Translations under genes and position numbers: made by a program
Notes under the pieces: model-generated
The model's database searches: none
What the model was told of the DNA's origin: nothing
Seen by the model: the letters and a program-made list of their open reading frames with translations, nothing else
NCBI GenBank assembly: GCA_964392945.1
Contig: CAYMSH010000110.1
Coordinates: 1 to 16,337 of the forward strand
Source of the DNA: BS750m-G57 sp964392945
GTDB taxonomy: Bacteria > Planctomycetota > Phycisphaerae > SM23-33
DNA length: 16,337 nt
Reading direction: 5' to 3'
Shown here: positions 1 to 6,907 of the stretch, one piece after another
Layout of the letters: each line of letters opens with the position of its first letter
Numbering within the stretch: the stretch's first letter is position 1

Positions 1-2156
1 TGATCGAAGAGATCATAAGGAAGGTCGACGCCGATGACGCCGAACTGTTCGGCGACATTCGGGCCTTCCACCTGAAGAAAGCAAACGCGACGAATCTGGC
101 CGACACCCTGACGAATCTGTACCGGGCCAAACTCCAGGCCGAACAGGCCGCCGGAGCCTCCGGCAGATCGCTGCCGACGAGCATAATCGCAGACGCCAGA
201 ACCAACACCCTGCTGGTCACCGGCAGCCGCGAGAGCTTCAAGTCAATCGCAGAGATGATCAAGCAGCTCGATACCGGCTCGACGGCGAGAATAACTGAAA
301 TACGCGTGTTCGAACTCAAGAGCGCAGACGCAACGGAACTGGCGACGATACTGCTGGACACGCTGACCAGCAAGCCCAAGTCGGCGATCGACGATCCGAA
401 CGTCCGGCAGGCGATGCTCAAGTTCGTGACCCAGGACAAAGACGGCAAGATGGTCGTCGCCAAGGCCCTGCAGGAAGGGCTCCTGATCACGCCGGACTCG
501 CGAAACAACTCGCTGGTGGTCTCGGCCCCGGTCGAGAACATGCCCCTGCTGGCCAACCTCATCAAGGCGCTGGACAACACCGCCCCCCGATCGGCGGAGA
601 TCAAGGTCTTCACGCTGAAGAACGCCGACGCCTCGCGAATGGCCGAAGTCCTGACCCAACTGTTCCGCCTGCAGCAGACCGGCTCGGCTGACTCCAAGTC
701 GATCAAGTACACGCTGCAACCGACGACTAGACCGTCGGGCGCAGACACCGAGGCGGTCTCGGCGACACTGGGCTCAGCCGAACAGAGCGCACTAACCGTA
801 ACCGTAGACACGCGAACAAACAGCCTGCTGGTCGGCGGAACCAAGCAGTACGTCGAACTGGCCGGGACCGTGATCAGGCAACTCGACGCCTCGCCGGCCC
901 AGGAGCGGCAGACCAAGATCTACCGCCTGCGAAACGCACAGGCCTCCGACATCCAGACCGCGCTGCGATCGTTCCTGGACCAGGAACGCCAGACGATTTC
1001 GACCACGCTCGGAGCCGACAGCATCGGAGCGGCCCACAGGCTGCTGGAGCAGGAAGTTGCGATAGTCGCCGAAGAGACGACTAACACGCTGCTGCTGTCG
1101 GCCAGCCCACGGTACTTCAAGACCATCTCGGCTATGATCGACGAGCTCGACCAGCCGCTGCCCCAGGTGCTGATCAAGGTGCTGCTGGCCGAGGTCACGC
1201 TGACGGGCCGATCCGATCTGGGGTTCGAGTGGGATCACTCGGCGATGCACGGCAACAGCAGCAGCGGAGCCGTGCGGCGCGTCGGTACGGACCTGGGGGT
1301 CGAAGGCTCGTTCAACACAAACGGCGGATTCCGGTTCTCCCTGTCCGGCGGCGACATCGACCTGTTCCTGCACGCCTTGCAGAGCGAAGGACGCCTGGAA
1401 GTACTGTCTCGCCCGCAGATACTCACCGCCGACAACCAGACCGGCGAGATCAACGTCGGCCAGCGAGTTCCGTTCGTTACAAACTCGCGTGTAACCGACC
1501 AGGGCTCGGTCTTCAACACGATCCAGTACGAAGACGTCGGAATCATCCTCCAGACCACGCCGCGAATCAATCCCGAGGGCGACATCAAACTCGAGGTCAA
1601 CGCGGAAATCAGTTCGATCTCCGACTCCGACAGCGTCGAGATCAGCGAAGGCGTAAACGCGATCGTACTGAACAACCGCTCGGCGACGACCACCGTAACC
1701 GTCAAGGACGGACACACCATCGTCATCGGCGGTCTGATCACCACCCAGGACAACAACACCGAAAAGAAGGTCCCGTTCCTCGGCGATCTGCCCATACTCG
1801 GCGAACTGTTCAAGAGCACCACGATAACCAAGAATCGCACCGAACTGCTGATCGTGCTGACCCCGTACGTACAACTGAACTCAGCCGACGCCGACAAGGA
1901 AACCAAGAAGCAGATCAAGCGACTCGACCTGCTCAGCGAAAAGCGGCGCCAGGGTCTGCTGGAATGGCTCAGCGACCAGAAGCCGTACAAGGATCTCCTG
2001 CCGATGCCGCAAAAGAAGTCGGCGATGACCAACAGGACGTCGGCCGAACTGCTTCCGCTCGAACTGCTTAACGAGATCCAGGACGAGGCGATCGACGACA
2101 AGAAGAAATACCCCGCAAGGCGAAACAACTATGACAAGGAACTGTCTAATGACTAA
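1..2156 (+). CDS. Type II/III secretion system secretin (GspD/PulD family), N-terminus outside window
   Basis: The reading frame is open from base 3, so the start lies upstream; 717 residues are visible. Secretins form the multimeric outer-membrane channel of type II secretion, type IV pili and related machines. Four complete N-domain (secretin_N/NolW-like) repeats can be seen, each opening with a pattern like VFxLKxADA and ending with NSLLV...IxxLD. They start near visible residues 18, 98, 198 and 303. The tail of a fifth (IIRKVD) sits at the window edge. The conserved secretin core follows at about residues 387-624, with SRPQILTADNQ, VPFVTNSRV, IVIGGLI and the signature VPFLGDLPILGELFKS, ending in LLIVLTPYV. 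A charged, Lys-rich tail of about 90 residues follows. The gene overlaps the next lipoprotein gene by 8 nt, suggesting translational coupling. The family call is secure; whether it serves secretion or pili cannot be decided here. Confidence 0.95.
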   Translation, partial: IEEIIRKVDADDAELFGDIRAFHLKKANATNLADTLTNLYRAKLQAEQAAGASGRSLPTSIIADARTNTLLVTGSRESFKSIAEMIKQLDTGSTARITEIRVFELKSADATELATILLDTLTSKPKSAIDDPNVRQAMLKFVTQDKDGKMVVAKALQEGLLITPDSRNNSLVVSAPVENMPLLANLIKALDNTAPRSAEIKVFTLKNADASRMAEVLTQLFRLQQTGSADSKSIKYTLQPTTRPSGADTEAVSATLGSAEQSALTVTVDTRTNSLLVGGTKQYVELAGTVIRQLDASPAQERQTKIYRLRNAQASDIQTALRSFLDQERQTISTTLGADSIGAAHRLLEQEVAIVAEETTNTLLLSASPRYFKTISAMIDELDQPLPQVLIKVLLAEVTLTGRSDLGFEWDHSAMHGNSSSGAVRRVGTDLGVEGSFNTNGGFRFSLSGGDIDLFLHALQSEGRLEVLSRPQILTADNQTGEINVGQRVPFVTNSRVTDQGSVFNTIQYEDVGIILQTTPRINPEGDIKLEVNAEISSISDSDSVEISEGVNAIVLNNRSATTTVTVKDGHTIVIGGLITTQDNNTEKKVPFLGDLPILGELFKSTTITKNRTELLIVLTPYVQLNSADADKETKKQIKRLDLLSEKRRQGLLEWLSDQKPYKDLLPMPQKKSAMTNRTSAELLPLELLNEIQDEAIDDKKKYPARRNNYDKELSND

Positions 2157-2706
2157 TGTCTCCCGGATCGTTGTGATCCTCGCAGCAACCGCGGCGTTGA
2201 GTCTCGGCGGATGCGAAGCCAAAAAGCCCAACACAAGCAACAACCCGCGAGCCGCCGCGTTGAAGAACCTGCCGGCTCCAATCGAAAACGCCGATCGAAT
2301 CGCGCTGCTGGTGCCCCAGCAGGCCGTAGTCAACCTGGACAAGCAACCCGGCGTTGACGGCGTAGTGGCCCAGGTCATGCTGCTCAGGGATTTCGGCAAG
2401 GGTCCCAAGACCGTGCTGGTCACCGGCGAGGTCGACCTGATGGTGTTCGAAGGCTCGATCCCGAAAAATATCAACAACGCGCCAAAACCGTTCCTGGCCC
2501 GCACGTTTACCGCCAGGGAGCTGGCCGGCCGCGTTGTGGGCCAGTACAACACGCTCTGGGGATACTCCCTGCAGGCCAAGTGGACCAGTCGGCCGAGATC
2601 GGCCAACATCTGGATCATGGCGCGATACCGTCCGCCTGAGGGATCCGCGATCTACTCATCCCCCGCCGAACAGCGAATGCCCGCCAAACCGGTCGGAGTC
2701 AACTAG
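2149..2706 (+). CDS. Small lipoprotein coupled to the secretin; possible pilotin or accessory factor
   Basis: This encodes 185 residues. An upstream in-frame ATG exists at 2131, but 2149 is preferred because AAGGA lies 8 nt before it. The N-terminus has a short basic segment, a hydrophobic stretch (VVILAATAALSL) and a lipobox LGGC with Cys at about residue 22. It is therefore likely an exported lipoprotein cleaved by signal peptidase II. The mature part begins with a low-complexity Lys/Asn/Pro linker and then shows a beta-rich pattern (VVAQVMLLRDF, VLVTGEVDLMVFEGS, FTARELAGRVVGQYNTLWGYSLQ). I do not recognise a named family. The start lies inside the secretin's last codons, so the two proteins are probably made together. 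A role in secretin targeting or assembly is inferred from this neighbourhood only. The next gene starts 4 nt after the stop, so the three genes probably form one transcript. Confidence 0.85.
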   Translation: MTNVSRIVVILAATAALSLGGCEAKKPNTSNNPRAAALKNLPAPIENADRIALLVPQQAVVNLDKQPGVDGVVAQVMLLRDFGKGPKTVLVTGEVDLMVFEGSIPKNINNAPKPFLARTFTARELAGRVVGQYNTLWGYSLQAKWTSRPRSANIWIMARYRPPEGSAIYSSPAEQRMPAKPVGVN

Positions 2707-2710
2707 AACA

Positions 2711-3214
2711 ATGATGATAGGACTCCTGAGCGACTCGCACGGCGACGCTGCGCGCCTGCGAAACGGCACGGCGACTCTGATCGATCTCGGAGCCGAAGCG
2801 ATCGTCCACTGCGGCGACATCGTGGCCGCAGATCACGTGTCAATCCTCGGCACGTGCGGTGTCCCGGCGTATCTGGCCGCCGGCAACATGGACCGCAACA
2901 CCGGCGCACTGGCCAAAGTCGCCGAACAGTACGGTGTGCAATTCGCCGCCGATTTCATCGAGGTTGCGATCGGCGCCGGCCAGCACCTCGCAGCGCTTCA
3001 CGGCGATAACGATCACCTGTTGCGGGATCTCGTCGAAGGCGCCCAGTTCCCCTACGTCATTCACGGCCACACTCACCGCGCCGCCGACGATACGTACGGA
3101 TCGATCAGGGTGATCTGTCCCGGAGCCCTGGCCCACCCGCGCAAACCCAAGTACCCCACAGTGGCCCTCCTGAACACCGAAACCGACACGGTGGAGTTCT
3201 ACAAAGTCGACTAA
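2711..3214 (+). CDS. MJ0936/YfcE-family metallophosphoesterase
   Basis: A 167-residue protein with the full calcineurin-like phosphodiesterase metal-binding set: DSH (D8, H10), GD (D36), GNMD (N59), LHGD (H97) and HGHTH (H118, H120, H122). Family members are two-metal phosphodiesterases or phosphatases acting on small phosphodiesters in the cytoplasm; the natural substrate is usually unknown. Length matches the compact bacterial/archaeal members. The start is ATGATG at 2711/2714. I took the first ATG, since the core strand IGLLSDSH begins immediately and no extra N-terminus is needed. There is no strong Shine-Dalgarno, consistent with coupling to the lipoprotein gene that ends 4 nt upstream. 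Its stop overlaps the stop of the convergent AMMECR1 gene. Confidence 0.9.
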   Translation: MMIGLLSDSHGDAARLRNGTATLIDLGAEAIVHCGDIVAADHVSILGTCGVPAYLAAGNMDRNTGALAKVAEQYGVQFAADFIEVAIGAGQHLAALHGDNDHLLRDLVEGAQFPYVIHGHTHRAADDTYGSIRVICPGALAHPRKPKYPTVALLNTETDTVEFYKVD

Positions 3215-3765
3215 CCGCCGAATTTTTCTGACGTGAACAGGTAGACTGTGGTGTCGCTTTGGCTCCAGGCGCCCGGGGGCATGCCGGCCTTCGATGCGCA
3301 GCAGTGATCGAGGAACTCCCGTGTGTCCCATCCCTGATCGGTCGCGACTTCCGGCAGGAAACATCCGGACCGTCCGCCTGAACCGACAATGTATATGCCG
3401 TGCGTGCCGATTTGAAGGCTCATCGGATCGTCGGTCTTGGCCAGCGGCGAGAGAACCGACACTTCGATGTGCAAATGATCCAGTTCGCCAGGCGTTATCG
3501 GGTTGCTGAAGAATCGCGGATCGTGACCGGCGGCGGACATTCCCATCTCGACGATCATCTCGCCCAGCGCGCGATCCGGTTGAAACGTGCCGATGCACCC
3601 GCGGAGCTGGCCGGCGTTGGTAAGCGTTACGAAGCAGCCGCGTTTCTCCGAAAGCAGGCCTTCGTCAGACGCCGCGGCCGGCCGGGGCGCCCCTGTCACC
3701 TGGGCGGCGACCGCCTGGCGGGCCAGAGAAACAAGCGTACTTCGGTCTTCAGCGGATATGGTCAT
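3211..3765 (-). CDS. AMMECR1-domain protein (AmmeMemoRadiSam system protein A-like)
   Basis: A 184-residue protein that is essentially one AMMECR1 domain. The hallmark LRGCIG is at residues 54-59, followed by FQPDRALGEMI, DPRFFSNPIT and a C-terminal segment VATDQGWDTREFLDHCCASKAGMP typical of the family. The biochemical function of AMMECR1 proteins is not established. In many prokaryotes they occur with a Memo-like protein and a radical SAM protein, neither of which is visible here. The start at 3765 is supported by AGGAG 8 nt upstream; the open frame continues further upstream without a better site. It lies 44 bp downstream of the membrane protein gene on the same strand and is probably cotranscribed. 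The stop codon (TAG) interlocks with the TAA of the convergent phosphoesterase. Confidence 0.9.
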   Translation of the reverse strand: MTISAEDRSTLVSLARQAVAAQVTGAPRPAAASDEGLLSEKRGCFVTLTNAGQLRGCIGTFQPDRALGEMIVEMGMSAAGHDPRFFSNPITPGELDHLHIEVSVLSPLAKTDDPMSLQIGTHGIYIVGSGGRSGCFLPEVATDQGWDTREFLDHCCASKAGMPPGAWSQSDTTVYLFTSEKFGG

Positions 3766-3809
3766 TTTCCACGCTCCTGCCACTTCTTTATTGTACGCCT
3801 GCGGCGCGA

Positions 3810-4550
3810 TCACATCATGTATTTCAGCACGACAAATCCGCCGGCGAGCAGCACGACAAACGCCAGGGCCAGCCAGTTGAACCACTTGTCGATAAACGGA
3901 ACGGCCTTCGGTCCGATCAGCCAGAAGACCCCGGCCACTCCGAAGAACCGCATCGCCCGGCCGACCAGGCACGCCAGGGTGAACACCAGCAGGTTCATCT
4001 TGGCCACGCCGGCGGTTATCGTCAGCAGCTTAAACGGGATCGGCGTAAGTGCGGCGATGAAAACGTACCACTGGCCCCTGGCTTCAAACTCACCCGAAAG
4101 GCCCGTGATCCGCTCCTGGGTGATACCCGGGATCATGAGCGCCACGTCAATCAGCGCGAACCCGATAAGGTAGCCCAGGTAGGCGCCGAGAATACTTGCG
4201 ATCGTTGTAACCGCGGCGAACCACATCGACTTCTTGCGATTGCCCAGACACAGCGGGCCCAGCAGCACGTCAGGCGGGATCGGGAAGAAGCTACTCTCTG
4301 CGAAACTCAGAGCGAACAGCGCCGTGGTCGAATGCTTGTGATGCGCGAAGTGCAGCACCCAATCGTACATCCGCCGATGGACATGCCACCAGGGAACGTG
4401 CTTGTGCGGACCGACCTTTGCGCCGCAATGATTGCAGTATTCAGCGTCGGCGGCGATCGCCAGATTGCAACGAGGACAGGCGCCCGATGGAAGCTCATCG
4501 GCGACAGGATCGGTTTTAGTGGAATCATCTGTGTTCATAATCACAGACAT
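3810..4550 (-). CDS. Zinc-ribbon plus VTT/SNARE-associated (YqaA-like) membrane protein
   Basis: This encodes 246 residues. Residues 25-42 form a four-cysteine zinc ribbon (CPRC ... CNHC; C25, C28, C39, C42). A His-rich amphipathic stretch (about 49-73) follows, then a polytopic domain with several hydrophobic helices. That domain shows FAESSFFPIPPDVLLGPL, a TTIASILGAYLGYLIG helix, and ALTPIPFKLLTITAG, as in the YqaA/DedA-related VTT family (SNARE-associated Golgi protein domain). Proteins of this superfamily are inner-membrane proteins linked to lipid scrambling or transport and membrane homeostasis; the substrate here is unknown. The start is uncertain. ATG at 4550 has a weak GAG six nt upstream. 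ATG at 4538 has none but would suit a near-leaderless transcript from the promoter-like sequence at 4551-4579. The gene is the first of a likely operon with the AMMECR1 gene. Confidence 0.85.
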   Translation of the reverse strand: MSVIMNTDDSTKTDPVADELPSGACPRCNLAIAADAEYCNHCGAKVGPHKHVPWWHVHRRMYDWVLHFAHHKHSTTALFALSFAESSFFPIPPDVLLGPLCLGNRKKSMWFAAVTTIASILGAYLGYLIGFALIDVALMIPGITQERITGLSGEFEARGQWYVFIAALTPIPFKLLTITAGVAKMNLLVFTLACLVGRAMRFFGVAGVFWLIGPKAVPFIDKWFNWLALAFVVLLAGGFVVLKYMM

Positions 4551-4579
4551 AGTAAACTCATGCGCACACGCTTTGTCAA
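4551..4579 (-). promoter_or_regulatory. Sigma70-like promoter in the divergent intergenic region
   Basis: Read on the minus strand, a perfect TTGACA (4579-4574) is followed by a 17-nt spacer and TTTACT (4556-4551, four of six matches to TATAAT). Transcription would begin near 4544. That is downstream of the ATG at 4550 but just ahead of the ATG at 4538. The -35 box lies inside an imperfect inverted repeat (GCTTTGTC/GACAAGC, 4570-4588), which could be a repressor site. The assignment is by eye only. Confidence 0.35.
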
Positions 4580-4608
4580 TCGACAAGCGATCAGAAAGGA
4601 TTTTCCCG

Positions 4609-5403
4609 ATGCACGTAAACCAAGGCGACCGGCGATTAGAGGCGTTTGCGAACCTGCGGGATCGTGATCTGAGACGCCAACGCCGCCTGATCGCCGAAGG
4701 ACGATGGCTGGCCCACAGACTAATCAGCCAGGGATACCCCAACACCCAGGTGCTGACCAGCGAGCGGTTCGCAGACGAATTCTCACCGCTCGTGGCGAGC
4801 GACGATCTGCTGGTGGCCGACAACGAGACGATGTCCGCGATAGTGGGCTTTGACTTCCATCGCGGAGTGATCGCCTCGGCGGATCGACCCGTCCTGCCGA
4901 CACTCGTCGAGGCCCTGGCCCAATCGAAAACCGGCCGGACCGTCGTAGTCCTGCCCGACACGAGCAACGCCGAAAATCTCGGCTCGATCTTCCGCACGGC
5001 GGCCGGGCTGGGCGTAGAAGTAATCCTGCTGGGCGAGCAATGCTGCGACGAATTCTCACGCCGCGTACTGCGAGTTTCGATGGGCGCCGCATTCGAACTG
5101 AAGATCACCCGCTCGGCTAACCTGGCCGACGACCTGGCGGTCCTGGCCCAGCACGGATACAAACTGGCGGCGATGGTGCTCGACGAATCGGCGATCGACC
5201 TGGCCGACTTCCACGCCGACGGGCCGACAGCACTGATGTTCGGCTCCGAGGCCGACGGGTTGGCCAAACCTCTGATCGAACGGGCCGACGTGCGGCTTAC
5301 GATCCCGATGTCAAAACAGATCGATTCCCTGAACCTGGCCGCATCGGCGGCGATCGCACTATGGCGAATCGGACCGGGCCGGACCCCTCGCGGCGAAATA
5401 TGA
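4609..5403 (+). CDS. SpoU/TrmH-family RNA 2'-O-methyltransferase
   Basis: A 264-residue SPOUT-fold methyltransferase that would transfer a methyl group from S-adenosylmethionine to a ribose 2'-OH in tRNA or rRNA. Residues 1-100 resemble the SpoU substrate-binding N-domain (LRRQRRLIAEGRWL, about 21-34, then FHRGVIA at 83-89). The catalytic domain carries all three SpoU motifs: NAENLGSIFRTA near 120-131 (catalytic Arg in motif 1), FGSEADGL at 211-218, and IPMSKQIDSLNLAASAA at 232-248, whose knot forms the SAM site. Start 4609 is chosen because AAAGGA lies 8 nt before it; upstream in-frame ATGs have no such site. It is transcribed divergently from the zinc-ribbon/VTT gene across 58 bp. Whether the target is tRNA Gm18 or a 23S rRNA position cannot be told from sequence. 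Confidence 0.92.
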   Translation: MHVNQGDRRLEAFANLRDRDLRRQRRLIAEGRWLAHRLISQGYPNTQVLTSERFADEFSPLVASDDLLVADNETMSAIVGFDFHRGVIASADRPVLPTLVEALAQSKTGRTVVVLPDTSNAENLGSIFRTAAGLGVEVILLGEQCCDEFSRRVLRVSMGAAFELKITRSANLADDLAVLAQHGYKLAAMVLDESAIDLADFHADGPTALMFGSEADGLAKPLIERADVRLTIPMSKQIDSLNLAASAAIALWRIGPGRTPRGEI

Positions 5404-5438
5404 GTTTGGTATTCTGTTTCCCCAGACGCCGCCCGGCG

Positions 5439-5446
5439 TATACAAT
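5439..5446 (+). promoter_or_regulatory. -10-like box upstream of the MFS gene
   Basis: TATACAAT contains TACAAT (5441-5446), five of six matches to the -10 consensus. No good -35 box lies 16-18 nt upstream, so it might depend on an activator or an alternative sigma factor. It would give a leader of roughly 78 nt before the MFS start, with the 16-bp palindrome inside that leader. Confidence 0.3.
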
Positions 5447-5466
5447 CTTTCCAAGCACCTCGCGGG

Positions 5467-5482
5467 CCCGATGTACATCGGG
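5467..5482. promoter_or_regulatory. Perfect 16-bp palindrome ahead of the MFS transporter gene (candidate operator)
   Basis: CCCGATGTACATCGGG is exactly self-complementary and lies 48 bp before the MFS start codon, about 20 bp downstream of a -10-like box. Twofold-symmetric sites of this size are typical binding sites for dimeric repressors such as LacI, GntR or TetR types. No regulator gene is adjacent. It could also form a short RNA hairpin, though the symmetric centre leaves little room for a loop. Confidence 0.4.
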
Positions 5483-5530
5483 ACGAGTGGAGAACCTGTC
5501 TGAAAAAACGCCGCTTAGAAAAGGACTACT

Positions 5531-6865
5531 ATGTCAACAATTCCAAACGCCGAAGGTTCGGCCCCGAAACATCGCTTCCTCCTGTTCTTCATCTGCTGCC
5601 TGGCGTATCTGGTCATTGGATTCCACTTCAGCATGAGAGGAGCGCTGACCAGTGAGGTCGAAGCGGTTTTCAGCAAGATTGACACCGCGAAATCCGCCGG
5701 AATGGCCGCATCGGTATTCGCCGTTCCTTTTCTTGGGTATGCTATCACCTTGTTCATTATCAGCCCTCTCATCGACGCGATCGGAATGGGACTGCTCATG
5801 CGCCTGTCGGGAATGCTGATCGCCGTAGGAACCGTCGCCGTCGTAAGCGCAGAGTATATCGCACCCGACAACATCTACTGGATTATCTGGGGCGGCATGT
5901 TGCTGGTCGGACTGGGCTGGGGGCTCGTAGACACCAACACCAACCCGCTGGTCGTCGGGCTCTACCCCAAGGATAAGACCCACAGGCTCAATGTCATACA
6001 CGCCTGGTGGCCGGCCGGCATTGTCCTGGGAGGGTTAACAGGATGGGGACTGGGGACACTCAACGTCCCGTGGGAGTACCAGCTCTTGTCTACGCTTGTA
6101 CCGGCGGTATTATTATTCGTCCTTTGTTGTATCGCGAGATTCCCTCTAACTGAACGAGCGGCGGCGGGAATCAGTTTCGGCGATATGTTCAAGGAAGTAA
6201 TCAGGAGACCCATGTTCTGGGTCTGGTTCTTCTGCATCTGGTTCACCGCGACCTCCGAATTGGCGCCGGGCCAATGGGTGGACATGGCGCTGACTCGCAC
6301 TATCGGCATACGTGGTATCTGGGTGGTTATCTATGTCAGCGGACTGATGTTTGTCATGAGACATTTCGCCGGTACTGTAGTGCACAAACTTTCTCCAGTA
6401 GGTCTATTGTGGGTCTCGTGCCTGCTGGCCGCCGGAGGGCTCTTGTGGCTCAGCTTTGCAACTGGTCCCGTAGTCGCTCTCCTGGGAGCGACGTTATGGG
6501 GAATTGGGGTCTGCTACATGTGGCCTACGATGCTGGCGACGGTAAACGAACGCTACCCTCGATCGGGCGCACTGGGCATGGGGCTGATGGGTTCAGGCGC
6601 AACGCTGGCGATATATCTGTTCTTGCCGACAATGGGGCGGATTTTTGATTCCACCAAGCTGAGCGAAGCCGGCGGTAAGGAAGCGTTCGACCTGCTCTCG
6701 GGCGAGAAGCTGAATGAAGTGATGGCCGTTGCTTCGCAAGTATCGTTCCGATCAGTGGCGATCCTGCCTGCAGTAATGCTGGTTGTTTTTGCGGTGATCT
6801 GGATATACGACCTCAAGCACGGTGTCAAACATGAGGAGCTGGACGCGACCGACCTACCGCAATAG
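5531..6865 (+). CDS. MFS transporter, probably for a sugar or related solute
   Basis: A 444-residue polytopic protein with about 12 hydrophobic helices, the usual size for the major facilitator superfamily. N-terminal TM segments carry LLFFICCLAYLVIGFHFSMRG and AVPFLGYAITLFIISPLIDAIG. The stretch GWGLVDTNTNPLVVGLYP followed by LNVIHAWWPAGIVLGG recalls sugar-type (FucP-like) MFS members, where an LN-x-H motif in helix 5 is common. Substrate is not determinable. The start at 5531 has AAAGGAC about 6 nt upstream. Codon use is slightly more AT-rich than its neighbours in places (consecutive TTA and TTG leucines near 6110), a weak hint of separate ancestry. The upstream palindrome suggests ligand-responsive control. 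It converges with the small lipoprotein gene 42 bp downstream. Confidence 0.88.
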   Translation: MSTIPNAEGSAPKHRFLLFFICCLAYLVIGFHFSMRGALTSEVEAVFSKIDTAKSAGMAASVFAVPFLGYAITLFIISPLIDAIGMGLLMRLSGMLIAVGTVAVVSAEYIAPDNIYWIIWGGMLLVGLGWGLVDTNTNPLVVGLYPKDKTHRLNVIHAWWPAGIVLGGLTGWGLGTLNVPWEYQLLSTLVPAVLLFVLCCIARFPLTERAAAGISFGDMFKEVIRRPMFWVWFFCIWFTATSELAPGQWVDMALTRTIGIRGIWVVIYVSGLMFVMRHFAGTVVHKLSPVGLLWVSCLLAAGGLLWLSFATGPVVALLGATLWGIGVCYMWPTMLATVNERYPRSGALGMGLMGSGATLAIYLFLPTMGRIFDSTKLSEAGGKEAFDLLSGEKLNEVMAVASQVSFRSVAILPAVMLVVFAVIWIYDLKHGVKHEELDATDLPQ

Positions 6866-6885
6866 AAAAACCAAAACACCACAAG

Positions 6886-6902
6886 AAAACCCGCCCGGGC
6901 GG
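6886..6902 (-). terminator. Possible terminator of the small lipoprotein gene
   Basis: On the minus strand, the GC palindrome CCGCCCGGGCGG (6902-6891) is followed by GTTTTCTT, just after the lipoprotein stop codon. The stem must open a tight 4-nt loop, so it is short, but the U-tract and position fit an intrinsic terminator. On the plus strand there is no U-run, so it would not end MFS transcription efficiently. Confidence 0.4.
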
Positions 6903-6907
6903 CTTGC

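Noticed and set aside
792..1874. Long minus-strand open frames opposite the secretin
   Set aside because: They lack any recognisable motif and lie wholly within a well-conserved secretin coding sequence, so they are compositional shadows.
3810..5267. A single 485-codon minus-strand gene running from the VTT protein back across the methyltransferase
   Set aside because: The extra N-terminal 240 residues are Ser/Arg-rich and antisense to a clear SpoU methyltransferase. The true start is at 4550 or 4538, in front of the zinc ribbon.
5426..5439. Terminator after the SpoU methyltransferase
   Set aside because: ACGCC-GCCC-GGCGT is only a 5-bp stem and is followed by ATACAATC rather than a U-run, and it overlaps a -10-like box.
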